Shown here piece after piece: positions 1-4,829 of a stretch of 5,518 nucleotides of DNA. The stretch covers positions 1 to 5,518 of the forward strand of contig CAUGKZ010000145.1 in NCBI GenBank assembly GCA_959600065.1, given 5' to 3'. The notes under the pieces were generated by a model. It was not told the origin of the DNA and ran no database searches. It saw nothing but the letters and a program-made list of their open reading frames with translations. The translations under genes and the position numbers were made by a program. The DNA comes from an uncultured Kroppenstedtia sp. (GTDB lineage Bacteria > Bacillota > Bacilli > Thermoactinomycetales > DSM-45169). Position 1 is the stretch's first letter. The number at the start of each line of letters is the position of its first letter.

Positions 1-13
1 TCGCCCCGGTCAT

Positions 14-19
14 CTACTA
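14..19 (-). other. Two consecutive in-frame TAG stop codons inside galT
   Basis: On the minus strand the codons after ATT CTA are TAG TAG, then ATG ACC GGG GCG in the same frame. GalT proteins usually carry two basic residues here (for example an I-L-K-K/R-R-x-T pattern, recalled from the family). AAG AAG to TAG TAG would need two A-to-T changes. No frameshift is needed to recover the family-like sequence downstream. Confidence 0.85.
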
Positions 20-721
20 TAGAATCCCGGCGATAGCCTGTTTCTGACTGTGGTTGAAATCAGTGAGTGCTGTCAGATGCTGCTTGCTGACGATGAACAT
101 TCCATAGGGATAATCTGTGAAAAAGGGCAGGTAAGCGAGGAAATGATCATTTTCCGCAATCACCCTCCCTTGAAACTTCATTTCCTCCCTGTTCATATCA
201 CAAATCAGGCAACGACCGGTCCGTTCATGATGTGCCTTGCAGCTGGATAGCTCCCTTTGAATCTTGAGGGGCATCTGGGAATAGGCGTAAATTTGTCCAT
301 GGGGATGGGGCATGGTCACCCCTACCTCTTCCCCCCGATTTTCAAATATCATCACATACTGGTGCCGGGGATCTTTTCCTAGTTCCGCAAACCGTTCGCT
401 CCACAGATCCACCAACTTTTCAATATGGGGCACTGGCAACTCCGGCAGTGTCACTCGATGTTCCGGCGAATACAGAATCACTTCACACTTGCCATAGGCT
501 TTTTCCGTCCGATAAAGTTCTGATCCCACTGGATCCGGAGCGGGTGGATCTGGCATCAACGCTGGAAAGTCATTGTCATATTTCAGCACGTCATAATGAT
601 CAGGCACCTTTCCCGAGCCCGGACAGAACGGACAGTCGGTTCGGGGCAAGTTTGGCCTAGCTTTTCGGTTGGAGGCCACCATGGTCCAATCATCCAACAA
701 CGGATTATAGCGTAACTCCAC
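17..721 (-). CDS. galT: Galactose-1-phosphate uridylyltransferase, N-terminal 234 residues, interrupted by tandem in-frame TAG
   Basis: GalT carries out the Leloir step UDP-glucose + galactose-1-phosphate to glucose-1-phosphate + UDP-galactose in the cytoplasm, through a uridylylated histidine. The product starts like class I GalT (ELRYNPLLDDW). It has the zinc-site CPFC motif at residues 30-33 and the catalytic HPHGQ at 139-143, with H141 as the expected nucleophile. The GTG start at 719-721 is supported by GGAGGG eight bases upstream. The family is usually about 330-350 residues, but this frame stops after ...AIAGIL at two adjacent TAG codons (17-19 and 14-16). Beyond them the same frame reads MTGA, which resembles family sequence at this position, so the original gene almost certainly continued past the window edge. 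It may be a pseudogene, a sequencing error or a truncated protein. Identity of the gene is certain; functionality is doubtful. Confidence 0.9.
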   Translation of the reverse strand: MELRYNPLLDDWTMVASNRKARPNLPRTDCPFCPGSGKVPDHYDVLKYDNDFPALMPDPPAPDPVGSELYRTEKAYGKCEVILYSPEHRVTLPELPVPHIEKLVDLWSERFAELGKDPRHQYVMIFENRGEEVGVTMPHPHGQIYAYSQMPLKIQRELSSCKAHHERTGRCLICDMNREEMKFQGRVIAENDHFLAYLPFFTDYPYGMFIVSKQHLTALTDFNHSQKQAIAGIL

Positions 722-1002
722 TCCGGGTTCCCTCCGATATTTAAATTATTTAATTATCTACTGATTATGTTATAGTCCAAATTACCAAAATGCAAGGAAA
801 TATTGAGAAATCAAAACTGATTCTCTCTCCCTACAGAAGGAAGGATTTGCCTCCCTTCCCTATGTTAAAATACTCTCTGGATGTAGACGCTCGTCCCCTC
901 ACTCCACAGGTAAAATGGCGCTTGGAGACAGACATGAACCCGCTCTCCCTATTCAAGAAAACGCAACCCCCGGAGTAAACCTGTAAGAAAGGAGGGACTC
1001 CG
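722..1002. other. Divergent intergenic region between galT and the lysine-rich gene
   Basis: It holds the galT ribosome binding site (730-735), a possible galT promoter and, at 988-995, the AAAGGAGG site of the next gene. A weak interrupted hairpin lies near 835-860 (GAAGG/CCTTC arms) without a U-run. I found no plus-strand promoter with a good -35/-10 pair, although TAAAAT occurs near 865 and 912. The short open frames here lack ribosome binding sites and family-like sequence. Confidence 0.5.
753..780 (-). promoter_or_regulatory. Possible sigma-A promoter of galT
   Basis: On the minus strand TTGGAC (775-780) is followed after 16 bases by GATAAT (753-758). The -10 is good (5/6) and the -35 weak (3/6). 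The implied start near 746 leaves a leader of about 25 nt that holds the GGAGGG site. The surrounding DNA is AT-rich. Other pairings are possible, so this is tentative. Confidence 0.3.
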
Positions 1003-1293
1003 ATGAAAAAAACCAAGGAAACCAAAACATCGACGAATCCAAAGAAAAAGAAAATGACGAAATCAACAGCTCACAAAAACAAAAAAGGGACCTCGCAGAC
1101 AGCTCCAAAGAAAAAACAGACGAAGCAGACCAAGAAAAGCCCCCCGAAAAAACCGAAAAAACAGGTCATTCCAAAGAAAGAGGTCAAGCGGAAAAAGAAA
1201 CAGGCCCAACTGGGCATTGAAATGCTCTATATCTTTTGCGGTTTCATTCTAGCCGGAGCGATCCTGTTCATTTCATCCTTGATCAGGGGATAA
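1003..1293 (+). CDS. Lysine-rich small protein with C-terminal membrane anchor, function unknown
   Basis: This 96-residue protein is not one I recognise. Residues 1-66 contain 28 lysines plus Thr, Pro, Gln and Ser, and only two acidic residues, arranged as KK/KKK/KKKK clusters separated by T, P or Q. Residues about 72-94 (IEMLYIFCGFILAGAILFI) form one hydrophobic segment, followed by a short SLIRG tail. By the positive-inside rule the basic part should be cytoplasmic, giving a tail-anchored form. The ATG has AAAGGAGG seven bases upstream and the gene ends about 50 bases before a strong terminator, so it looks real and monocistronic. AAA and AAG codons are mixed, which argues against a simple slippage tract. 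The basic region could bind nucleic acid, teichoic acid or anionic lipid; nothing in the sequence decides which. Confidence 0.75.
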   Translation: MKKTKETKTSTNPKKKKMTKSTAHKNKKGTSQTAPKKKQTKQTKKSPPKKPKKQVIPKKEVKRKKKQAQLGIEMLYIFCGFILAGAILFISSLIRG

Positions 1294-1345
1294 CTGTTTA
1301 ACAGACCGATGCTATCATTCTTTGTCTTTTCATCCATCTCACAGA

Positions 1346-1377
1346 AAGCGGCCCACCACGGCCGCTTCTTTCTGTTT
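1346..1377 (+). terminator. Intrinsic terminator after the lysine-rich gene
   Basis: Eight-base stem AAGCGGCC (1346-1353) with GGCCGCTT (1360-1367), loop CACCAC, followed by the pyrimidine-rich CTTTCTGTTT. Outer bases CAGAA/TTCTG can extend the stem with a bulge. Confidence 0.75.
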
Positions 1378-1413
1378 AAAGGAAAACCCCGCCCCGGATC
1401 CAGTCGGGGCGGG
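1376..1413 (-). terminator. Intrinsic terminator of pgi
   Basis: On the minus strand CCCGCCCC (1406-1413) pairs with GGGGCGGG (1388-1395) across a ten-base loop, followed by GTTTTCCTTT. It begins ten bases after the pgi stop codon and abuts the opposing terminator, so the two convergent genes share a back-to-back terminator pair. Confidence 0.85.
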
Positions 1414-1422
1414 CTAAAATAA

Positions 1423-2778
1423 TCAGGAGTTCAGCCGTCTATTCAATTTTTCCCCTTCGCCTTCCAAGCCCGGTTTCCCCAGCAAGGCGAACATATTCTG
1501 TTTATAGGCTTCCACCCCCGGTTGATCAAAGGGGTTGACCCCCATCAGATAACCGCTGATCCCACAAGCTTTCTCAAAAAAGTAGACCATCTCTCCCAGG
1601 GTAAAGGGACTGATCTGCGGGAGCCGAAGAAGAAGATTGGGCACCCCGCCATCCGTATGGGCCAACATCGTAGCCTCAAGGGCCTTGTGATTCACTTCGT
1701 CCAAGGTGCGTCCCGCCAGATAATTGAGACCATCCAGGTTGTCAGGATCTGTTCCGATCGCCAGGGCCTCCGCCGACGGTTCCACTTGAATCACCGTTTC
1801 GAAAAGATTCCGGCGTCCTTCCTGGATATACTGTCCCATGGAATGCAGATCCGTGGTGAATTGGACCGATGCCGGGAAAATTCCTTTTCCATCCTTCCCT
1901 TCACTTTCACCGAAGAGTTGTTTCCACCACTCAGAAAAGTATTGCAGAGCCGGCTCATAGTGAACCAAAAGCTCCACCTGTTTGCCTTTCCGATACGATA
2001 TATTGCGGAGGGCCGCATATTGGTAGGCGGCATTATCCATCAAATCAGGAACGCCATAGGCCACTCTCGCCTCTCGGGCACCCGCCATCACCTGATCGAT
2101 GTCAATCCCCGCCGTAGCGATGGGTAACAAACCCACGGCGGTCAGCACAGAATAACGGCCCCCTACATCATCAGGAATGACAAATGTTTCATACCCTTCC
2201 GTCTCCGCCAGTTGCTTGAGAGCCCCTCGTTGGCGGTCGGTAGTGGCATAAATCCGTTTTCTCGCCCCTTCTCTCCCATACTGCTGCTCCATCCACTCCT
2301 TCAGGATCCGGAAGGCGATCGCCGGTTCTGTAGTCGTTCCCGATTTGGAAATGACATTGAGACTGACCCGCTTCCCCTGCAAATGCTCCAGCAGATGACG
2401 CAGTCCAGTGGAACTGAGATGGTTACCTGCAAAATGGATCTCCGGCCCCTGCCGTTCCCCTGAGGGCTGTGCATTATAATAGGTGTGTGTCAGCATCTCG
2501 ATTGCAGCCCGAGCTCCCAGATAGGAGCCACCGATCCCGATTACCACCAGTGCGTCTGAGTCCGAACGGATTTTCTCCGCCGCCCTTTGAATCTGCTCAA
2601 ACTCCTCCCGATCATAGGTCTCAGGCAGATCGAGCCACCCCAGATACTCCCGCCCCACTCCGGACCTTCCGTGCAACTGATCGTGGGCCATCTGCACCGC
2701 AGGTACCATCTGTTCCAATTCATGTGAACCGAAAAAAGCAAGCGCATTGGAATAGTCAAACTGGAGATGTTTCTCCAT
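1423..2778 (-). CDS. pgi: Glucose-6-phosphate isomerase
   Basis: Cytoplasmic enzyme interconverting glucose-6-phosphate and fructose-6-phosphate at the entry of glycolysis and exit of gluconeogenesis. The 451-residue length matches Bacillus-type Pgi. Visible motifs are [10 protein letters not shown] (81-90), the phosphate-binding SKSGTTTE (144-151), the first PGI signature [13 protein letters not shown] (204-216) and the second signature [18 protein letters not shown] (409-426). By family position E291 ([10 protein letters not shown]), H312 and K426 are the catalytic Glu, His and Lys; all are intact. The frame is open to 2823, but the ATG at 2776-2778 is chosen because GGGAGGGG lies just upstream and the protein then begins like the family ([13 protein letters not shown]). 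It is preceded by the csp terminator and followed by its own terminator, so it is probably transcribed alone. Confidence 0.97.
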   Translation of the reverse strand: MEKHLQFDYSNALAFFGSHELEQMVPAVQMAHDQLHGRSGVGREYLGWLDLPETYDREEFEQIQRAAEKIRSDSDALVVIGIGGSYLGARAAIEMLTHTYYNAQPSGERQGPEIHFAGNHLSSTGLRHLLEHLQGKRVSLNVISKSGTTTEPAIAFRILKEWMEQQYGREGARKRIYATTDRQRGALKQLAETEGYETFVIPDDVGGRYSVLTAVGLLPIATAGIDIDQVMAGAREARVAYGVPDLMDNAAYQYAALRNISYRKGKQVELLVHYEPALQYFSEWWKQLFGESEGKDGKGIFPASVQFTTDLHSMGQYIQEGRRNLFETVIQVEPSAEALAIGTDPDNLDGLNYLAGRTLDEVNHKALEATMLAHTDGGVPNLLLRLPQISPFTLGEMVYFFEKACGISGYLMGVNPFDQPGVEAYKQNMFALLGKPGLEGEGEKLNRRLNS

Positions 2779-2784
2779 GGATGT

Positions 2785-2792
2785 CCCCTCCC
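2785..2792 (-). promoter_or_regulatory. Ribosome binding site that fixes the pgi start
   Basis: GGGAGGGG on the minus strand, with its GGAGG core eight bases before the ATG at 2778. An ATG further upstream at 2823 has no comparable site and would add 15 residues foreign to the family. Confidence 0.8.
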
Positions 2793-2803
2793 GTAAATGA
2801 TTG

Positions 2804-2830
2804 GTTCTAGGGTTCCCTATCAAACGTCAA
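2804..2830 (-). promoter_or_regulatory. Possible pgi promoter
   Basis: Minus-strand TTGACG (2825-2830, 5/6) is followed after only 15 bases by TAGAAC (2804-2809, 4/6). The short spacer makes this weak. The remaining gap up to 2947 shows no better pair and no gene. Confidence 0.3.
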
Positions 2831-2937
2831 GGTAATTTTACTGAAAGTGCCATCGAATTGGAAGGGAATCTACTCGCCACTGCCACAAAATCACATCATG
2901 CAGACCACCCAGATCTGCTGAAAAACGAAATTCCATC

Positions 2938-2974
2938 CACAACAAAAGACCGTTGACAACAGGTGTCAACGGTC
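2938..2974 (-). terminator. Intrinsic terminator of the cold-shock gene
   Basis: Perfect 11-base stem GACCGTTGACA / TGTCAACGGTC (2964-2974 and 2948-2958) with a five-base loop, followed on the minus strand by TTTTGTTGTGG. It starts 32 bases after the csp stop codon and separates csp from pgi. Confidence 0.9.
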
Positions 2975-3006
2975 GATGGACCCCACTGAGGATCCGGCTT
3001 TTCAAT

Positions 3007-3207
3007 TCAGAGCTTCACCACGTTGGCGGCTTGGTCACCGCGGTTTCCCTGAACGATTTCGAAGCTCACTTTATCGCCTTCATCGAGGGTTTTAAAGCCC
3101 TCGCTTTGGATCGCAGAAAAGTGAACAAACACGTCATCTCTGCCTTCCACCTCGATAAAACCGAATCCTTTGTCTGCGTTAAACCATTTCACCGTACCTT
3201 CAATCAT
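3007..3207 (-). CDS. csp: Cold-shock protein, CspA/CspB family
   Basis: A single five-stranded OB-fold domain of 66 residues that binds single-stranded RNA and DNA and acts as an RNA chaperone. The start ([18 protein letters not shown]) is typical. RNP1 is KGFGFIEV at 13-20 and RNP2 is VFVHF at 26-30, with W8, F15, F17, F27, H29 and F30 giving the usual aromatic binding face. The family length is 65-70. The ATG at 3205-3207 is chosen because GGAGG lies seven bases upstream (3215-3219); an earlier in-frame ATG at 3240 would add 11 atypical residues. It has its own promoter, a leader of about 128 nt with a large hairpin, and its own terminator. The exact paralogue (cspB, cspC or cspD) cannot be told. 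Confidence 0.97.
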   Translation of the reverse strand: MIEGTVKWFNADKGFGFIEVEGRDDVFVHFSAIQSEGFKTLDEGDKVSFEIVQGNRGDQAANVVKL

Positions 3208-3214
3208 GGAAGTA

Positions 3215-3219
3215 CCTCC
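3215..3219 (-). promoter_or_regulatory. Ribosome binding site that fixes the csp start
   Basis: GGAGG on the minus strand, seven bases before the ATG at 3207 and just after a run of seven Ts. It lies outside the upstream hairpin, so it would be accessible in that structure. Confidence 0.8.
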
Positions 3220-3251
3220 AAAAAAATAATTGTTGACCATTTAACGGCAAA

Positions 3252-3313
3252 AATTCACATGTTATATAGGATTACAAACTGAGAGTTTATAATTCCTATA
3301 TAACATGTGAATT
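3252..3313 (-). promoter_or_regulatory. Long leader hairpin with U-run upstream of csp, candidate attenuator or thermosensor
   Basis: Positions 3252-3271 and 3294-3313 are perfect 20-base inverted repeats (AATTCACATGTTATATAGGA). With one bulged base the pairing continues inward by three more pairs and then AAACT/AGTTT around a three-base loop. On the csp transcript the stem ends in AATTTTTG, so the hairpin is directly followed by a U5 run, as in an intrinsic terminator. It lies wholly within the predicted csp 5' UTR, 44 bases upstream of the start codon. Long structured leaders are typical of cold-shock mRNAs; the specific function here is inferred. Confidence 0.65.
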
Positions 3314-3341
3314 ATATACCTCAAATATTCAACTAAAAAGT

Positions 3342-3370
3342 ATTGTACCATATACCATTCCAATACTCAA
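3342..3370 (-). promoter_or_regulatory. Sigma-A promoter of csp
   Basis: Minus-strand TTGAGT (3365-3370), 17-base spacer, TACAAT (3342-3347). Initiation would be near 3335, giving a leader of about 128 nt that contains the entire inverted repeat. A second TATAAT-like site occurs near 3314, next to the hairpin, but has no good -35. Confidence 0.75.
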
Positions 3371-3385
3371 CCGTCTAAACCGGTG

Positions 3386-3434
3386 TTTTTTTTAATATAT
3401 ATTCTTGACGAGGAACCTTTAGTCATGGTATCAT
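3386..3434 (+). promoter_or_regulatory. Sigma-A promoter of carD with an upstream T/A tract
   Basis: TTGACG (3405-3410), 18-base spacer, TATCAT (3429-3434), each matching 5/6 of consensus. Just upstream, 3386-3404 is eight Ts followed by AATATATATTC, resembling an UP element. The -35 boxes of this promoter and of csp are 34 bases apart on opposite strands. Initiation near 3441 would give a leader of about 68 nt. Confidence 0.7.
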
Positions 3435-3495
3435 TTCTGGTTTTGCTTGATTTCATCGCTCCGGTGTGCTATCCTTAAATAAGGAATTCTTGTAC

Positions 3496-3500
3496 GGAGG
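3496..3500 (+). promoter_or_regulatory. Ribosome binding site that decides the carD start
   Basis: GGAGG ends at 3500, so it overlaps the GTG at 3500-3502 and cannot serve that codon. It sits eight bases before TTG at 3509-3511, which is therefore the probable start. Confidence 0.75.
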
Positions 3501-3508
3501 TGGGCAGT

Positions 3509-3988
3509 TTGTTCCAGGTTGGTGACAAAATCGTTTACCCTCTCCATGGCGCTGGTGTGATTGAAGGCGTTGAGGAAAAAGAGATCCTCGGTAAAAAACA
3601 ACGTTACTACATCATTCACATGTCCCTGGGAGACGTGCAAATCATGATCCCCACGGATCGGATCGACGAGATGGGATTACGCCATATCGTCGATCCGGAC
3701 ACAATGGAGAGTGTTTTTCTCCTGTTCAACGACGATCCCTCCTCTTCCACCGGCTCTTGGAATCAGCGGTTCCGTAAGAATATGGATAAGATGAAAACCG
3801 GTGATATCTACAAAACCACGGAGGTAATCCGGGATTTGGCCCAGATCAACAAAGAAAAATCCCTTGGCACCGGCGAGAAAAAACTGCTCGACAATGCCAA
3901 ACAGATCCTGGTCAGCGAGCTCGTGCTGGTAAAGGAGATTGAAGAAGATCAGGCCACCCGACTATTGGATGAAGCCGCCCATTGTTAA
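3509..3988 (+). CDS. carD: CarD/CdnL-family RNA polymerase-binding transcription regulator
   Basis: CarD binds the RNA polymerase beta subunit and contacts promoter DNA at the upstream edge of the transcription bubble, stabilising open complexes. The 159-residue product has the N-terminal Tudor-like domain (MFQVGDKIVYPLHGAGVIE, to about residue 55) and the helical C-terminal domain. W84 in SWNQRFRKNMDKMKTGDI lines up with the DNA-contacting tryptophan of mycobacterial CarD, and VIRDLAQINKEKSLGTGEKK (107-126) and AKQILVSEL match the conserved helices. The TTG at 3509 is preferred to the GTG at 3500 because of the GGAGG position and because family members start at FQVGD. It has its own promoter and terminator and is divergent from csp. 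Members of this family in bacilli carry various locus names; carD is used here as the family name. Confidence 0.95.
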   Translation: MFQVGDKIVYPLHGAGVIEGVEEKEILGKKQRYYIIHMSLGDVQIMIPTDRIDEMGLRHIVDPDTMESVFLLFNDDPSSSTGSWNQRFRKNMDKMKTGDIYKTTEVIRDLAQINKEKSLGTGEKKLLDNAKQILVSELVLVKEIEEDQATRLLDEAAHC

Positions 3989-4024
3989 CGGAAAACCCGA
4001 ATCATTCGGGTTTCCGTTTTTTTA
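3989..4024 (+). terminator. Intrinsic terminator of carD
   Basis: CGGAAA(A)CCCGAA pairs with TTCGGGTTTCCG around the loop TCA with one bulged A, followed by seven Ts (4017-4023). It starts directly at the carD stop codon. Confidence 0.92.
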
Positions 4025-4047
4025 TTTGCTTTCAGGAAAGGATTAAG

Positions 4048-4091
4048 ACCAACCCAACCCCCCGCCGATTTCGACGGGGGGTTGGGTTGGT
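4048..4091. repeat. Very strong GC-rich inverted repeat between carD and the left CRISPR array
   Basis: ACCAACCCAACCCCCCG (4048-4064) pairs perfectly over 17 bases with 4075-4091. After one C/A mismatch three more pairs (CGA/TCG) close a two-base loop. No U-run follows on either strand. It lies downstream of the left array in the direction in which that array is probably transcribed, and may stop or stabilise the end of pre-crRNA or insulate carD from it. The function is inferred. Confidence 0.75.
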
Positions 4092-4165
4092 ATCCCGATA
4101 ACAAGCTATACCGCACCAGATCATACTACACAAACAGAAAAAGCTGAATAAAATCAGAAGACGAA

Positions 4166-4183
4166 GGGTCAAATTATTATAGG
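4166..4183 (-). repeat. Possible decayed CRISPR repeat outside the left array
   Basis: The 18 bases match the first 18 of the repeat (T at position 13) at 13 positions, including the end TTATAGG. They begin 69 bases before the first clear repeat, which is the spacing between the first two clear repeats. The second half of the repeat is not recognisable. This could still be chance in AT-rich DNA. Confidence 0.35.
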
Positions 4184-4208
4184 AAACGGGCCGGAAGAAA
4201 CGGGCCGG
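4183..4208. repeat. Twelve-base direct duplication beside the left array
   Basis: GAAACGGGCCGG occurs at 4183-4194 and 4197-4208, a period of 14, separated by AA. It sits 27 bases outside the first clear repeat and is not part of the CRISPR repeat. Confidence 0.8.
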
Positions 4209-4234
4209 CGGATCGACGACGGCGGGCAAGAGTA

Positions 4235-4591
4235 GTTTCAATTCCTCATAGGTATGTTCTAAACAAAACTATCATCCGTCTCGAGACAGGGCGATAGAGA
4301 CGAGTTTCAATTCCTTATAGGTATGTGACAGCAACCCTTCGAATTTCTTTTGCCTACATCCGTTTCAATTCCTTATAGGTATGTTCTAAACACAAGGGTA
4401 GGGGGGTCCGTACCCCCTTTGAGTCAGTTTCAATTCCTAATAGGTATGTTCTAAACTGAATCTGTTCTGGAGGTGTATGGATTGAACGAGAAAAGTTTCA
4501 ATTCCTAATAGGTATGTTCTAAACTTCTTGCCGCCATTCACAAAGTAGAGACGGATTTCGGGTTTCAATTCCTAATAGGTATGTTCTAAAC
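4235..4591 (-). CRISPR. CRISPR array 1: six 30-bp repeats, five spacers
   Basis: Repeats begin at 4235, 4304, 4362, 4427, 4495 and 4562. As written on the plus strand they read GTTTCAATTCCT, then a variable base, then ATAGGTATGTTCTAAAC. The variable base 13 is C in the first repeat, T in the next two and A in the last three. Spacers are 39, 35, 38 and 37 nt for the first, third, fourth and fifth; the second is 35 nt if the repeat at 4304 is read as a 23-base copy lacking its last seven bases. On the minus strand the repeat ends in ATTGAAAC, the common 5' handle of type I-B-like crRNAs (also used by co-resident type III systems), so transcription is probably leftward. No cas gene is present in the window, so the type is inferred from the repeat alone. 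Confidence 0.97.
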
Positions 4592-4829
4592 CCATTTTAC
4601 CCGCACTCCCATCAGCTTTTCAAGATCCTATCTGTCATCCGATTTTTGATGATTTTTCGTTGATGATCACCCAAATCCTTGATAGATCAACCCCAACCAC
4701 TACATAACAAATGTCGTCGATCCCCCAGGATTTTTGCACTACTGGGGATCGACGACATTTTGGGGTGGATGATTCCGTTAGACTTCACCATTTCAGGATT
4801 AGATCATAAAGTCGATCAAAGACAGACTC
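4592..4829 (-). promoter_or_regulatory. Gap between arrays: probable leader of array 1 and trailer of array 2
   Basis: No convincing gene or CRISPR repeat is visible in these 238 bases. The part next to array 1 (4592-4680) has, on the minus strand, TTGAAA (4618-4623), an 18-base spacer and TAAAAT (4594-4599), which would start transcription inside or next to the repeat at 4562. TTGATGAT (plus strand) is duplicated at 4646-4653 and 4660-4667. The part next to array 2 contains the hairpin at 4709-4760. The leader role is inferred from position and orientation. Confidence 0.5.
4709..4760. repeat. Strong inverted repeat between the two CRISPR arrays
   Basis: AAATGTCGTCGATCCCC (4709-4725) pairs perfectly over 17 bases with 4744-4760. 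With one bulged C, AG/CT adds two pairs, leaving a loop of 13. Outside it, CCCCA (4691-4695) could also pair with TGGGG (4761-4765). There is no U-run on the minus strand and only four Ts on the plus strand. It is 69 bases past the terminal repeat of array 2 in its probable direction of transcription. Confidence 0.75.

Noticed and set aside
831..1025. Minus-strand 64-residue open frame opposite the start of the lysine-rich gene
   Set aside because: No ribosome binding site, and it overlaps the well-supported start of the plus-strand gene.
1522..2127. Plus-strand 201-codon open frame inside pgi
   Set aside because: A shadow of the pgi reading frame; Arg/His/Ile-rich translation with no family-like motif.
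2779..2823. Upstream ATG extending pgi by 15 residues
   Set aside because: It lacks a ribosome binding site, and the extension contains the Shine-Dalgarno of the real start.
3208..3240. Upstream ATG extending the cold-shock protein by 11 residues
   Set aside because: The extension is encoded by the T-run and the GGAGG site, and cold-shock proteins start at the later Met.
3291..3310. AATTCCTATATAACATGT in the csp leader resembling the CRISPR repeat
   Set aside because: It is better explained as the arm of the perfect inverted repeat; the match to the CRISPR repeat is short and gapped.
4032..4241. Minus-strand 69-residue open frame with a hydrophobic middle
   Set aside because: It runs through the large hairpin and the first CRISPR repeat and has no Shine-Dalgarno or family resemblance.
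4210..4756. GGATCGACGAC shared by the flank of array 1 (4210-4220) and the inter-array hairpin (4746-4756)
   Set aside because: A ten-base version (GGATCGACGA) also occurs inside carD near 3659, so it is probably chance.
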